64,000 bases of DNA from Euphorbia lathyris (Eukaryota; Streptophyta; Magnoliopsida; Malpighiales; Euphorbiaceae), in NCBI RefSeq assembly GCF_963576675.1, contig NC_088916.1:20993501-21057500 (forward strand), in the 5' to 3' direction. Below are positions 1 through 11,566 of this stretch, piece by piece (the first letter of the stretch is position 1; the number at the start of each line of letters is the position of its first letter). A program made the position numbers and the translations under genes. The notes beneath the pieces are model-generated. The model made no database searches. It was not told where the DNA came from and worked only from the letters and a program-made list of their open reading frames with translations.

Positions 1-691
1 TATATAGATCACTCTTGAGATGCCCAACTTTATACCAAGCATTACTAAGTTCAGTTTGGTATTTATAAATATGAGTTGTCCTGATTCCATCCCTTTTCAT
101 TGCTAGTGCTTGCTCCCTTGCCGAATCACTGGCTTTTCTGTTAGATCTCAAGAATGCCTTTTCACTGAATCTTGCAAGTGTGTGGTTATGGTGGTCATTG
201 AATGACTTAACAAACCAATTACTACCTTTTGGAGATAGTTTCACCATAAAGGACGCCTTACAACCGGTTCTTGTTATTGGGCGTACTTCTATGGTCCTAT
301 TTTCAAGATTGCAATATTTCGCCTCTCTTTGACCCTCGCATGAACACACCCAACTTCGAGTGGTTATAATACCCTTTGTGTTTGGCCTTTTCAATTTTTT
401 TCTAACACTGAACCCCATCATTTTCGAATACAACATGTAAAAAGATTCGGCTTGTTCCATACTTACAAATATTTTATTGGCAAAGTCTGACTCTTGTATT
501 TGTATTGCTTTTTTGTCGATACCTAAAAATTCCATTAAGCGATTCCACTGTGTAATGTCTTCTCCGGTACATCCGTCCACCTCATCATGATCTATTATTT
601 GGTTTTCATGTTCATCTTCATTAATCGTATCTTCATGTTCATCTTCATTCTCGTCATGGTCTGCGTGAATTTGTTCGGATGTGCTGCTCAT
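1..691 (-). CDS. FAR1-RELATED SEQUENCE-like protein, N-terminal part (runs off left edge)
   Basis: An open minus-strand frame starts at the ATG at 691 and is still open at base 1, so about 230 residues are visible. The first 55 residues are acidic, rich in Asp, Glu and His. A FAR1 DNA-binding domain follows at about residues 80-165. It shows SFYMLYSKMMGFSVRKK, then WVCSCEGQR, RTGCKASF and WFVKSFNDHHNHTL, which supply the Cys and His ligands of the WRKY/GCM1-like zinc finger. FAR1/FHY3 proteins are plant transcription factors domesticated from Mutator-like transposases and act in the nucleus. The MULE transposase core and SWIM finger that normally follow lie outside the window, so a FAR1-like transcription factor and a FAR1-domain MULE transposase cannot be separated. 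No stop or frameshift is seen. Confidence 0.85.
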   Translation of the reverse strand, partial: MSSTSEQIHADHDENEDEHEDTINEDEHENQIIDHDEVDGCTGEDITQWNRLMEFLGIDKKAIQIQESDFANKIFVSMEQAESFYMLYSKMMGFSVRKKLKRPNTKGIITTRSWVCSCEGQREAKYCNLENRTIEVRPITRTGCKASFMVKLSPKGSNWFVKSFNDHHNHTLARFSEKAFLRSNRKASDSAREQALAMKRDGIRTTHIYKYQTELSNAWYKVGHLKSDLY

Positions 692-1806
692 CTTTACAAC
701 AGAACTGTACAATAAATATGCAAGACGATTCTGATTTACAAAGGAATGAATATGAAGATGGAGATGGACAAGTAGAACGGATTATATGTAAATTGAACAT
801 GGAGATGGACTTTTCTATGAAATAGTTTAGTTTTTTGGTCCAAACATTAAAGATATTGTCTTGGTATATGTGTTTTTTAATATATCAATTCTTATTAGCC
901 AACCATTACATGAGAGAGAATTTTATTTTTTTAAGTCAATAAAATGTAAATTCATTAATTTGACTCTTGAGTTTCTTTATATTTTTACAATGAATAAACC
1001 GTTTTCTGCTTATATTTTTTAAAATGACCTACTTCCATTAAAGTCCAACGTATTTTTCCGCGAATAAATTACAATACGATTTGAGAATCTAATAAAAGAG
1101 ACTTACTCTGACTCGGACAATGTATTTATTCGAAAATAAATTACATTATGGAAAAAAAAAATTAATGCTTGGACCAGAAAACTAACTAAAAGTTTTTGGA
1201 AAACTAGAAAGACTTATATTTTGGAAAAAAAACTCAATTGCTAGAATGACTTATGAAAAGGAATGGAGGGAGCAATAATAATTGAATTCCAACTATGAAA
1301 ACATTTACTACGTGCAGAATTCGTGGATCGAACCTGGTCCGGTTTAGTCAGGGAACGCCATACCCAACCGTTCAGCTACAAGCAACTTCTACTCCTTTTC
1401 TCAATCGTATAGATTATTTACTATAGAACGAAACCCTCCCTCCCACACAAAGAGTGCGGATTGCAAGCCATATATCCGAAATTGATCTTCCTCACCCCTT
1501 TTTATTTATACCAACACATGCATTTATTGCAGCTAATAAATTACTTACCTCCTTTATTCCCTCTTCATAAAATTTGATGCATGTTGGGATCCACAACTGT
1601 CCTAAAGCTTTTAAAGGGAATTAAAATAAGTACTTCATCCAAATTACTACTACTTTTGTGAATGTTTTTTTTTTTTTTTTTTGCTTTAAAAACAAATGCT
1701 GATGTGTTGATTATTCTATCCTTACTTCACTACTAAATCAATTTCTAACGAAATCATACTACTATTCTATTATAATAGATGGAATTATGATAAGCCGCAG
1801 ACGTAT
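692..1806. other. Intergenic AT-rich DNA with repeat fragments
   Basis: No convincing gene is seen. Bases 1021-1122 are a diverged partial copy of the tandem repeat unit found at 1807-2790. Bases 1121-1530 match 2888-3215. A T-homopolymer lies at about 1668-1683. The 5' end of the FAR1-like gene would have its promoter here. Confidence 0.6.
1121..1530 (+). repeat. Dispersed direct repeat, copy 1
   Basis: The stretch from about 1265 to 1530 is nearly the same as 2985-3215, sharing for example CCTGGTCCGGTTTAGTCA and CCCTCCCTCCCACACAAAG. A short upstream block (TATTTATTCGAAAATAAATT) is also shared, at 1123 and 2890. The two copies are in the same orientation about 1.7 kb apart and bracket the tandem array. 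No coding frame is shared between the copies. Confidence 0.7.
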
Positions 1807-2790
1807 GTTGTCGAGCTTCAAAACTCATTAGGATTCCGTTTGAATCACAATGACCTACTTCCGTTAGAGTCTAACGTATTTTTCCGCAAATAAATTACAA
1901 TGCGATTTGAGAATCTAATAGAAGAGACTTACTCTTACTCGGACAAAGACACTGCTTGTGTTCGAAGAAACTAAACATTGATCCATTAATCATTCTAACA
2001 AACACATTGCTTAGTTCGAGATTCTAAATATTACGTCACAGTTAGTTAACGAATTACTTTACGTTACGTATTACAAGCTCGCGTCGATTATTCGGCTCCC
2101 ACTATTGTCGAGCTTCACAACTCATTGGGATTTTATACTCCTTCATTTGTATTCCGTTTGAATCACAATGACCTACTTCCGTTAGAGTCCAACATATTTT
2201 TCCGCAAATAAATTACAATGCGATTTGAGAATCTAATAGAAGAGACTTACTCTTACTCGGACAAAGACCCTGCTTGTGTTCGAAGGAACTAAACATTGAT
2301 CCATTAATCATTCTAACAAACACATTGCTTAGTTTGAGATTCTAAATATTACGTCACAGTTAGTTAACGAATTACTTTACGTATTACAAGCTCGCGTCGA
2401 TTATTCGGCTCCCACTGTTGTCGAGCTTCATAACTCATTGGGATTTTATACTCCTTCATTTGTATTCCGTTTGAATCACAATGACCTACTTCTGTTAGAG
2501 TCCAACGTATTTTTCCGCAAATAAATTACAATGCGATTTGAGAATCTAATAGAAGAGACTTACTCTTACTCGAACAAAGACCCTACTTGTGTTCGAAGGA
2601 ACTAAACATTGATCCATTAATCATTCTAACAAACACATTGCTTAGTTCGAGATTCTAAATATTACGTCACAGTTAGTTAACGAATTACTTTACGTTACGT
2701 ATTACAAGCTCGTGTCGATTATTCAGCTCCCACTGTTGTTGAGCTTCACAACTCATTGGGATTTTATACTCCTGCATTTGTATTCCATTT
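1807..2790 (+). repeat. Tandem repeat of about 315 bp, three full units plus a partial fourth
   Basis: Units start at about 1807, 2104, 2417 and 2735, beginning with GTTGTCGAGCTTC or a close variant. The periods are 297, 313 and 318 bases; the first unit lacks about 18 bases near its start. Each unit contains TGACCTACTTCCGTTAGAGT, a TTACGTCACAGTTAGTTAACG block and AAGCTCGCGTCGATTATTC. The copies differ by only a few bases. There are no long ORFs. The size is satellite-like, but the array is short and local. Confidence 0.85.
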
Positions 2791-2887
2791 ATATTATTTC
2801 TATTATTCGTGATTGTTAATGAATTTATACTACTTGATTTTAATTATATTCTATAGATAGAAAATGAATTAATCTCCAAAATAGTCC

Positions 2888-3215
2888 AATGTATTTATTC
2901 GAAAATAAATTAAATTAGGGATGTGCCAAAAATAATAATAATAATAATAATTGAATTCCAAGATGTGCCAAAAAAAATAATAATAATTGAATTCCAACTA
3001 TGAAAACGTTTACTACATGCAGAATCCGCGGATCAAACCTGGTCCGGTTTAGTCAAGGAACGTCATACCCAACCATTCAGCTACAAGCAACTTCTGCTCC
3101 TTTTCTCAATATTATTTCTGTTTACTATATAACGAAACCCTCCCTCCCACACAAAGAGTGCGGATTGCAAGCCATATATCCGAAATTTATCTTCCTCATC
3201 CCTTTTTTTATTGTA
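2888..3215 (+). repeat. Dispersed direct repeat, copy 2
   Basis: This is the second copy of the block at 1121-1530 and immediately follows the tandem array. It is preceded by AATAAT simple repeats at about 2930-2990. The 80-codon frame inside it is not kept in the other copy, so I do not call a gene. Confidence 0.7.
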
Positions 3216-3672
3216 ATCCAAAAATATTCATTTTCCAAATGAAATAAAAAAAATGAACACATCAAATGATGCCTTAAATCTCAAAAAAACGACTAACAAT
3301 TACCTAAGTGGTATTAGAAGTGACTCTTCCGTTTCCATTTTTTTAAATTTCCTTGAAGAACTCGTTTTCTTTTTGCATTAAATTAGTTTTTATTCATTTT
3401 TTTATTAATTTTATTTTTCAACATGGTTCATTATAAATCGAATATTTCTGATATGGAAAAAAAATGTTTGAAAAAAGTAGAAAAAAAAAAAACAAACCGG
3501 TAATTTCATATGCAAAGGTCATTAAAAAAAGTAGAAAAAAAATAATAAACAAACCTGTGTCTTGCTTTGGTTTAATAGTTGTTCTATTTTCAAGATGGTT
3601 TAGCTATAATGATATTTTGGCTTCCAATGCAAGGATTGATTTGGAATAGAATTTGAAAGGGTTTTTATTTCT

Positions 3673-3683
3673 CTATAAATAGT
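3673..3683 (+). promoter_or_regulatory. TATA box of the 3731-4357 gene
   Basis: CTATAAATAG lies about 55 bases before the ATG at 3731. It is followed by a plausible short A/C-rich leader ending AACAATAAAGATG. This is a canonical plant TATA element at the right distance for transcription to begin around 3700-3710. Confidence 0.6.
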
Positions 3684-3730
3684 CTTCATTCTTCAAAATA
3701 ATATACTACACTATATCTGTAACAATAAAG

Positions 3731-4357
3731 ATGAAAATCATTAACATAAGCTCTTCAAATGATCAAACTACAATCGAGAAATCCATAAGTGAGAGTTTTT
3801 CTCCATTTCTTTTCAAAGATGAGGAGGTTACATCACCGGAACCGAAGCTAAAGATGGATAGGAAGGATAAGGGAGTAGCGGGTACTTATCTGGGAAAGAG
3901 AAAAATGGAGGATTTCAGTGAAGATAAATCTGATTGTCCATCGAAGAAGCTTTTTTTCGACAACTATGGGGATTGTGAAGCGTATAAGCGATATTCTGGT
4001 TCAAAGTATGATGAAACCCTTAGAATGGCTGAGGAAATGCTACAGAATGACGATGATACAAAGAGCATTGTGAACACAATGCGTGATCTTGCTCAATCAT
4101 TGTATGTGATGCAGATGTCCGTGGCAAACTTCTTTAGTGCCTGGAAGACCAGGTTGGAAGAACGTGAGAAAAGGCTCGAGGCTGGGGAGTGTAGCTTGAG
4201 AACCAGAATGGACAGATGGAATAATAAGGTGGTTGATGATGATAAGTTGGGCAAGTTGAACAATGATGATAAGATCGATTTGGGTGATGAGGAAGAGTGG
4301 GAGAAGCTCATGCAGGGATTTGCAGTAAATGAAGGAATTGATAATGAATTATCATAA
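3731..4357 (+). CDS. Hypothetical acidic coiled-coil protein (208 aa)
   Basis: I do not recognise this protein family. The frame begins with an ATG in a good context, has a TATA box 50 bases upstream and no internal stop, and is followed by AT-rich sequence suitable for polyadenylation. Residues 1-45 are Ser-rich and polar. Lys/Arg-rich stretches (GKRKMEDF, PSKKL) at about 55-80 could be nuclear localisation signals. Residues about 95-165 are heptad-like and charged (MRDLAQSLYVMQM, TRLEEREKRLEAGE), suggesting a coiled coil. The C-terminus is very acidic (DLGDEEEWEKLMQGF). No signal peptide or membrane segment is evident. It lies 470 bases upstream of the FCP1-like gene on the same strand. It may be a lineage-specific gene, or a degraded part of a TE-derived gene such as the aORF type, whose C-terminus is also coiled and acidic. 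Confidence 0.55.
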   Translation: MKIINISSSNDQTTIEKSISESFSPFLFKDEEVTSPEPKLKMDRKDKGVAGTYLGKRKMEDFSEDKSDCPSKKLFFDNYGDCEAYKRYSGSKYDETLRMAEEMLQNDDDTKSIVNTMRDLAQSLYVMQMSVANFFSAWKTRLEEREKRLEAGECSLRTRMDRWNNKVVDDDKLGKLNNDDKIDLGDEEEWEKLMQGFAVNEGIDNELS

Positions 4358-4694
4358 TATGCACTGCTGTTAGATTATGCATTTTCTTTCTGGTCCGATT
4401 TGTCGTTTATTCCCTTTAAATTTAAGACTCATGTTTCGTTTAATTTTCTAATGGAATTATCATTTCAAACATTTTATATTTATAAGCTGAAGTTTTTGTA
4501 TTCGAAACCGTTTTCTCATACATATTTTTGTTATGTTTAAAAAAATATATTCAATGGTGTTCCAATGTGTGAAATAAATTAAGTACAGGGACTAATTTGT
4601 CATTTAAAAAACATACATTAAACGCGTTCCTTTTTCGCGTTTAGACATTCAACAACTCAAGAACTTCCCCCCCCTTCAGGACGTTTGTTTCCCG
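4358..4694. other. Intergenic spacer
   Basis: AT-rich spacer holding the probable 3' UTR of the 3731-4357 gene and the proximal promoter of the FCP1-like gene. No ORF or RNA gene is seen. Confidence 0.6.
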
Positions 4695-4702
4695 CTATAA
4701 AC
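4695..4702 (+). promoter_or_regulatory. TATA box of the FCP1-like gene
   Basis: CTATAAACC lies 130 bases before the ATG at 4831. It is followed by a pyrimidine-rich leader (about 4735-4795), a common arrangement for plant 5' UTRs. Confidence 0.5.
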
Positions 4703-4965
4703 CCTAATCACTTCAAAATCCGTACGGAATTCATCTTTCGCTTCGATCATTCTGTCCTTCTTTCCTTCCTGTTAGTTCTCCCTCATTATTTCCTTTGACA
4801 GATTTACAATACAAATCGTTAATCTTACAAATGGAGAACAAGAGAAAAGGTCGTAACAGTGGAACACGAAGCAATAAGAAAACGAAAGTTGACTGCGATG
4901 TGGAAACTGGGTATCTAAGGTTTAATACGGCTAAACTTGATGGCATGCCTATTCTAAAAGGTATG

Positions 4966-6405
4966 TGTTGGTCCCGTGTGATTAGTTCCAAGGGGGGGTT
5001 AGGAACTAATATAACTTTTTCGCTAATTAATCTTGCTGACTCGGTTATTTTATTAAGTTGAACAACTCAGCTTTGGTCAGCTTGGGTGAGCTTAGCATAA
5101 GACAGCTTTAGTCAGATGCTGACTAAGACTGTTTTACTTGGGAGATGGGAATTGACTCTGTTGTAGTCAGTTTCCAACTCGGCACTTCGATTTACTCAGA
5201 TTTAGTTTCTAACAGTTTATATGTTGAGTAAATATAACAATCAACACAAGCACATATATATATATATAGTTGAGAGAGTTAAGAATTACTCAGTATCACT
5301 TATCCTGGTTCGGCCTCTCTGCCTACGTCCAGTCCCCAGAGTCCTCCGGGCTTTTAGAATCCAATACTGAGCTCTTTAAAGGTAGAGCACAAACCGTTTA
5401 CAAGGCAGTTGAATATGCAAGAGTACCGTCCTCTATTCTTCTACTCAACTCCTACTAAGCACCACAACCTGGTACCTAGATTTCTCTACTACTGAATGTT
5501 TACAACTAAACACTCAGCTCAACACTCTCAATATCTCAATTGATACAGTTTGTTCTCTTTCAGAGGGAGAACACCTTATATGATTACAGAGAATCAAACT
5601 AGCATTTACACAGGAATAGAAAATGAGTGTAAGATCTTTTTCTTATTTTGAAGTGCTTTGAACTTGTATTTTTCTCTCTTGTATTTTTCTTTTTGTGCTA
5701 TGATCCAAGAGGTTTGATTGTCTTTATATAGATGAAGACCTGTAGCAGGATCATTTGAAATGATTTAGCCGTTGATTCCAAAACGGCTCTTTTGAGAGAC
5801 AGATTCTGGTCAGCTTCAGATATTGCAGGCCAATCCTATCCTCTGAATTCTTCAGACATCAGGCTTGTCTTGTTCCTGCAGACTTCGTCTTTTTGCGGCA
5901 GTTGTCTTTTAGCAATAATCCATTGACCCATACATCTCGGAATGTGTCTATTACGTATTTTCGAGGATTCAATTATTGGTGCAGACGGTTTGCAAAACTT
6001 GTCTTCTAGTGAACGGATCTCTCATGTTGTCCTGAGGATTTACTCGTCCTCTTCTTTATACGTTGTCTTCGTTTGTTGTTAACTCTTATGCTGAGTTCCC
6101 TTTTTGGTCAGTTTTGTTTTGCACGACAACTAGTAAGAGAGCTTTTGATGCTGAGTTCCATTCCACTTAGCTTTGTTGAACTTCAGGCTTCTATTCTTTG
6201 CTACTAAGTTTAATTCTACGCATCTTGTCCTTTGATCTCATGCTGAATTTGTCATGTCTTTCTTTTTATATCTTTTTGTTTTTAAGTTTATACTCAACAT
6301 TGAACAAACAGATTAGTACAATTAAATCAAAGCACTTAAATTTAATTATTCCTTAATCATGGATGATTTTGTCAAATCAAAATCTTGTGGAACGGTGTTT
6401 CAACA
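4966..6405 (-). repeat. SIR-A 3' LTR (full length, 1,440 bp)
   Basis: Bounded on the plus strand by TGTTGGTCCC and GGTGTTTCAACA. The adjoining bases from 6406 read AACTCCCCCATTTTGATG, which on the element strand is a polypurine tract (AAAATGGGGGAGTT) touching the LTR. A second tract-like copy (TTACGGGGGAGT on the element strand) lies near 6498-6512. Bases 4981-5010 form a 9 bp stem closed over a G-run on this strand. Confidence 0.92.
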
Positions 6406-8662
6406 AACTCCCCCATTTTGATGTTGGCAAAATACATAATTATGGAACTCAGTTTTGAAATTCCCCATGATTGAATTGTTTTTCATATTTCTGAAATTAC
6501 TCCCCCGTAAGGGTTGCATCAATTGTCCTAGCTTAATTTTAAACCTTCCAAGATTTAATCGAATAGGCTTAAGACATTTCTTTTACTGACTTAGTTCAGT
6601 TCTAGATTTTCCAAGATCTAATCTAGATCAGTTTGATGCACAGATTGTTCTGGTGTTTTAACGTACACTGAGTATGTTTTACTTTTGCTTGTTTGTTCAA
6701 TTTTGATTTATCAGTTTTTAGCACATGGTATTTTGAGAGTTTGGATAGAATGGTACTTACCATAGCTTAAACAACATCAAAGTGCACAATCAAGAAAAAA
6801 CAAAAAAATGCACAATCAAAAAACAAAAAGATATTAAGCACAAACTACATGCTTAGTCCTGAAGGATGATTAAGCTACTTTTTCTTCCTTGAGGTAGGCT
6901 CCTCATGAAACGTGGCTTTTCCTTTGTCTTTGCTTCCAGATGCTCCACTTGCATGTTGAGTTCCATCTTGTCTGTTCTCCCCCGTTTTGCCAAGATCGGG
7001 TGGAGGAGGAATGAAGGTTTCATTTCTAGCAGCAGTAGATAAGGCCTTGGAATAACGCGTCAACCGCTTAGTACTCTCTCTTAGGCCATCTATTACGGGA
7101 ACACCATCATCTTCAATGGTTCTAGGAAATCGCAGGGAGCTACTCAGGATGCTAATGAGATATTCATGTGATTTGCTGAGCCAGGAGACGGACTCAGTGA
7201 GCTGCGTATAGGATTGGTGGTACATTTTGAGTACGGATGAGTCAAAGAATTTTCGTTGATCATGGATGTCTTGCACAAAGTTCAGAAATGCATCAGTATT
7301 GACAGGATCAATATCCATCTGGTCTTTATTGACATTGAGGAGGCACACAGCTTCACTCAGTTGATCAATGGTGCACTGAGAAGTGGAGGAAATTAGTTCA
7401 CGAGTGCAGTTCAGATCAGAACTCAGCTTTGAGAAGTGTTGACTCAGCTCAGCAGAGGTAGCATACTCAGGATGACCCGTAGATCCAATATTGGCCATGT
7501 CTGTGGTCAGCTTAGCAAAATATTCTTTGAGCTCAGTAGAAGTAGCATATCCTGGATTTACATCAGAGTGTCTCTGGACTTTGCCTTCAAGTGCATTCAT
7601 GTGGTTGACCATCATGAGCAGTAGTTCAATGATTTTTGCAATTTGGTTTTGCTTAGGTTGCTGTGTCTGAATTGTGCTCATAACACTGATAATATCTTTG
7701 AGGCTCCGAATTTCATGCAGAAGTGGAGTGAGGGATGTGATTTGGGAGGACTCAAGATTTGCAGTTCCAGGAGCATCCATAGGCATAGGATTTAAATCCT
7801 GAAGGAGAGACTGAGCAGAGGCAATGATTTTGCGTCCAGACTCAATAGCACTCAAATAGGCCATTGTGCCAGCAGGATTTGTCACAGAAGCAGGAATTGA
7901 AGTGGAACTTGATGGTGGTGGAGTTGGCTGCTTATCAGATGGATTAATAGGTGGACCTTGCGGAAGCTCAGTACAAGGAGCTGAGTGCTCAATAGCTTGA
8001 GTATTTGGAGTTGGTGGCAAAGGACTTACAGAGTCATTTACTTGCTCATCATGATGGAAGAGTTGAGCAGGTTTGTTCCATGGATTGCTCCTCAGCTTGA
8101 CTATCTTGGGCTTCGAGCTCTTGCTCGGCAGGATTTGGATTGTCTAGAGTCTTGGCTTGTTCCTCAATTTGAGTAACAGAGGCTTGATTTTCCGCAGGTT
8201 CCGTAGAAGGAGACTCAGTATTCTTTGAAAAATACGTAAACTGGATATCAGACAGATCGGTGATTGGGTCTCGAAGCGGAGAATCTCCTAATAGATCAAT
8301 GACAAGTGCTCTGTAGGCTTTCTTCTTTAGCCTTTTGAAAGACTTAGCTCGAGGGGGTGAAGGATCATCTTGAATATCTTCACTGGAATCAGAGGAGGAA
8401 TTGTCTCTGAGCTCAGCATTATCCTCATCTTCGGCAATGTCACGTTCAGGGAGCTCAACCTCCACTATTTGAAGTGCCATAGGTGGATTCTCCTCTTGCT
8501 CAGCATTATCTTCAGTCTGTGTTTGCTCACCATGCTCTTCTTCCTCAACATCAGGCTGAGCATTATCATTCAGCTGTTCTTCCTCTTCTTGCTCAATAGG
8601 GGTTTGCTCAAGATCAATTCCGAGACTTTTGACGAAGTGTGATTTTGGAGGGACAACCCAGT

Positions 8663-10282
8663 TGATGCTCGTAAAGTATATAGCAATTAACAGGACAAGT
8701 GTATCCTATCGCATCAAGTAGTATTGTGCTAAGCACGAGATCGAACCACAAGGACTACTATCCTAATCAGTCAGATTTAGCTGGGAATTTGTCTATTTAG
8801 CGAGGTCGAAAGCAAATTGGTTTTAGAAACTAAAGAAATAAATTCCTAAGCTAAGATAGCAGTAAACAGAACATGCCGCAGGGTGGATTGTGATTAATGA
8901 TAGTTACAATCTAGGTAGGGGAATCCATTGATTAATTGCTACAAATGAAGTAATAGGGGTTCAGATTTAAGCTTTACTAAAGATTGAAGGTAATCGCCCT
9001 AGATGAAAGACTAATGTGATCAGTACTGTCTTTCTTATTCACATGCAATCGGGTGACGGCTTGGTTAGGCATATACCCTAGGTCATGCAAAGCGTTATGT
9101 TCATTGGCAATTAAGGCTTAAGCCGTAGCCCAGCCACAGAGCCTCATTCCTAGTGGTCTCTAGCGAAGTCAGGTTTGTGCGAATTCGGTAAAGATGATTC
9201 CTTGGTCAAGAATCAATCTTCCTAACATCTAGCCAATATCAGGGTTACAGGCATTAGGCACATTATATACACAAAACGCGCTAGTTGAGCATTATCAATG
9301 CTCATTCTAGCAATTAATCCTGTTCCTAATATCATTTAGGCATAAAGCACACACAACCTAATCGAATCAATAGCAAGTTCTCAAACCCTAAACCCTGACA
9401 TTCATAGCAATCTCAACAATCTCATCCCCATCCTAGATTGGATGGAGATTAGTTCATAGACAAACCAATCAAAGCATAAATGTAATTGATGGAAGACGAA
9501 ATCATGCTTGAATAAATGCAATAAAGATTAAGGGAAGGAGTCAGAAAATCCAAAACCCGTTCGTCTGATTACAATGTAAAGAAGGTAGAGCCTCCACCCC
9601 TTTGAGTAGTTCTTCGAAACCCAAAAGCAACTAAACTACAATTGCAGAAATCAAAAACTCCTATTCTAGTGTTTTCTGAAAAATCCAAAAGAAAGAGAAC
9701 ACGTTCTCCTCTGTTAAACTACCCATTTATAATGATAGGCAGCAAACCTAGGCTTTTCGGGGGTAAAAACGGCATTTCCTGAGTGAAATAGTTGAAAAGA
9801 TGGATTAGTGGTCGAATTTCCAGTTGGGGAGAGGCGATTTGGCGCCTCTCCCGCCTCGTCTCACCGAGACAAGGACTGTCTCGTCGAGACGAGTAGGTGT
9901 CTCGTCGAGACGAGTAGGTGTCTCGTCGAGACGCCCTAGTGTCTCGGTGAGACACTGCCTGTCTCGACGAGACAGGCCTGTGTCCCGACGAGACAAGCTT
10001 CATATGGGGCAAACTCCGGGTTTTTCTTCCGTTTTGGTCCTTGGGCTTCCGAAATCTGCTCTAATGGTCCCTGATGAGTCCCAAAAGTGCTCCAAAAGAT
10101 CCAAGTCTGGTCCGGGAATACTCGACTACGCCTTCAAACACCTGAAAACACAAAATCTACCATAAATACTCGAAAAGACTTATTTTTGCTAAAAGCGAAT
10201 GAAACGAGCGCAAAAGTTAAAGAAAACGAAGCGAAAATGAACTGAAAAAGGTCTAAAAACCCTATATAAATGGGAGCTATCA
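8663..10282 (-). mobile_element. sLTR-1: solo LTR of an Athila-related gypsy element (1,620 bp)
   Basis: Flanked by the TSD CCAGT (8658-8662 and 10283-10287), with TG...CA ends on both strands. On the minus strand it begins TGATAGCTCCC and ends GAGCATCA. The minus-strand end, with a GGTTCGAT motif, TACTTGATGCGATAGG and TACACTTG, resembles the end of the ATH LTR (ATTCGATACCC, TACTTGATACGGTGGGG, TACACTTG). No gag or pol is present, so it is a solo LTR left by LTR-LTR recombination. It interrupts the SIR-A aORF exactly between two codons and supplies an immediate stop. Confidence 0.82.
9855..9997. repeat. Cluster of GTCTCGTCGAGAC-type dyads in sLTR-1
   Basis: About eight near-palindromic units such as GTCTCGTCGAGAC, GTCTCGGTGAGAC and GTCTCGACGAGAC are packed into 143 bases, some as a 21 bp tandem (GTCTCGTCGAGACGAGTAGGT). 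The patch is CpG-rich inside an otherwise AT-rich LTR. Alternative frames across it give repetitive Arg/Ser-rich peptides, which I do not regard as coding. Confidence 0.8.
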
Positions 10283-11566
10283 CCAGTCAAGGGGATTAGC
10301 TTCAACAATTTGTAATGCAGAGTTTCTTCTTCTCTTCTGTAGAGGTTGCTCTGGAGATTCTTCATTTTCTTCTTCGGGCTCATCTTGCCCTTTTCGTTTC
10401 TTTGCTGACCTAGGTGTTTGGTCAGTATCAACATTCTTCCCTTTTGACACAACTCGTACCTTCCTTGGGACATCATCAATATCCTTTGAGCATGTTTCGA
10501 GTGCCTTTCTCTCTTTCTTTGCTTTTACTGGCTCAGCAGACTCTTCAACAACTTGCTTTCCTTTCCTTGGTTCCTCTTCTTGTTCAGCATCATGTTCTTC
10601 TTCAACTTCCTCAACATCTTCGGATCCCTTCAACGGCTGATTTAATTTTAACCCCAACAGCAGAGTCGCCGTAATTTCATTTCCCAAACTCTGAGTCTCA
10701 TTGATGGTTTCTATTTTCTGATCTTCAAGGATTTTGGTGATTAGGGAGCCCAATCTGAGTTTCTTGCCTCCTCGTTGAAATGCTCCGACCAGAAATACCG
10801 GCATGTTGAGTGGGTTGTAGGTTAGCATGTGCCATATAAAGCACTGCTCGAAATTGGAGGCAGACGATAATGAGCTGAGTTTGGGGGAGATAAAGTTGGT
10901 CAATAGGTAATGAGCCATCTTCTGATTTTGCCCCATACAGGTGCTTGGTATCTCTCCTTTGTGATTCTCTGGTTTACAGAATCCTTTGACATGGTCAAGC
11001 GCTTCTTTGGTTGTCCTAAACTCTTTTCCTTCTTCTGGTAGGTTGAGTAAGGTTGCTAGGTAGGATGGTGTGATTGTAATTTTGTGACCCTTGACGGAAG
11101 TTTCCAAGTAGTCAGCATCTTCTTCGTCAACGTGAAGATTGGAATAGAACTGCCTAACTAACCTAGGATAGGTTTTCCCTGGGAGAGAGAAGAGTCCTAC
11201 CCACTCATTCTTCTCAATCCATTCACAAAAGGGTTTTTCAGAGGTGATGAAGTTAGGAGAGAACCACTTACATTTCAGAACTTCCAGATTGTTAACTTTC
11301 TTGTGGACTTTGACCATAGTCCTTTTTTTAGGTTTCTTTGAAGAGCTAGCTGGGTCAGCTTGAGGGTTTTTGCTTGGATTTTGGTTAGGCTGAGGAGATT
11401 TTGGATTTTCATCGGTGTGATGTTTGCCGGAATCGCCACCGGAGACATTCTGAGGGTTCGACATTCTTTTTCTCAGAGATTTTTGAGGGTTTTTGAAATT
11501 CAGAGAGAGAGAAATTGGGATACCAAAGGATTCAGGCGTAAAGATGATTAAATGGAAAATCTTTCA

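Larger units (their letters stand above)
6875..11464 (-). pseudogene. SIR-A aORF: PF20167-like domain protein of the retrotransposon
   Basis: The frame starts at the ATG at 11464 and runs to 10283, where sLTR-1 interrupts it. It resumes at 8657 in exactly the same frame, shifts by one near 8050, and ends at 6875; in total about 980 codons. Residues about 60-260 match the host FCP1-gene N-terminus and the SIR-B aORF: TYPRLVRQFYSNL, ITPSYLATLLNLPEEG, EQCFIWHMLTYNPLNMPVFL. The middle is Glu/Lys-rich and disordered. The C-terminal part is Gln/Ser-rich with predicted coils and ends in basic residues (EEPTSRKKK). There is no signal peptide or membrane segment, so nothing supports an envelope role despite its position after pol, where Sireviruses carry an 'env-like' ORF. 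Apart from the solo LTR it has only one frameshift, far fewer lesions than the gag or pol of its relatives. Confidence 0.8.

Noticed and set aside
3464..3649. 61-codon Lys-rich frame
   Set aside because: Low-complexity A-rich sequence with a repeated KKSRKK pattern, lying just upstream of the TATA box of the next gene.
9719..10165. Overlapping Arg/Ser-rich frames on both strands in sLTR-1
   Set aside because: They are produced by the GTCTCGTCGAGAC repeat cluster being open in several frames.
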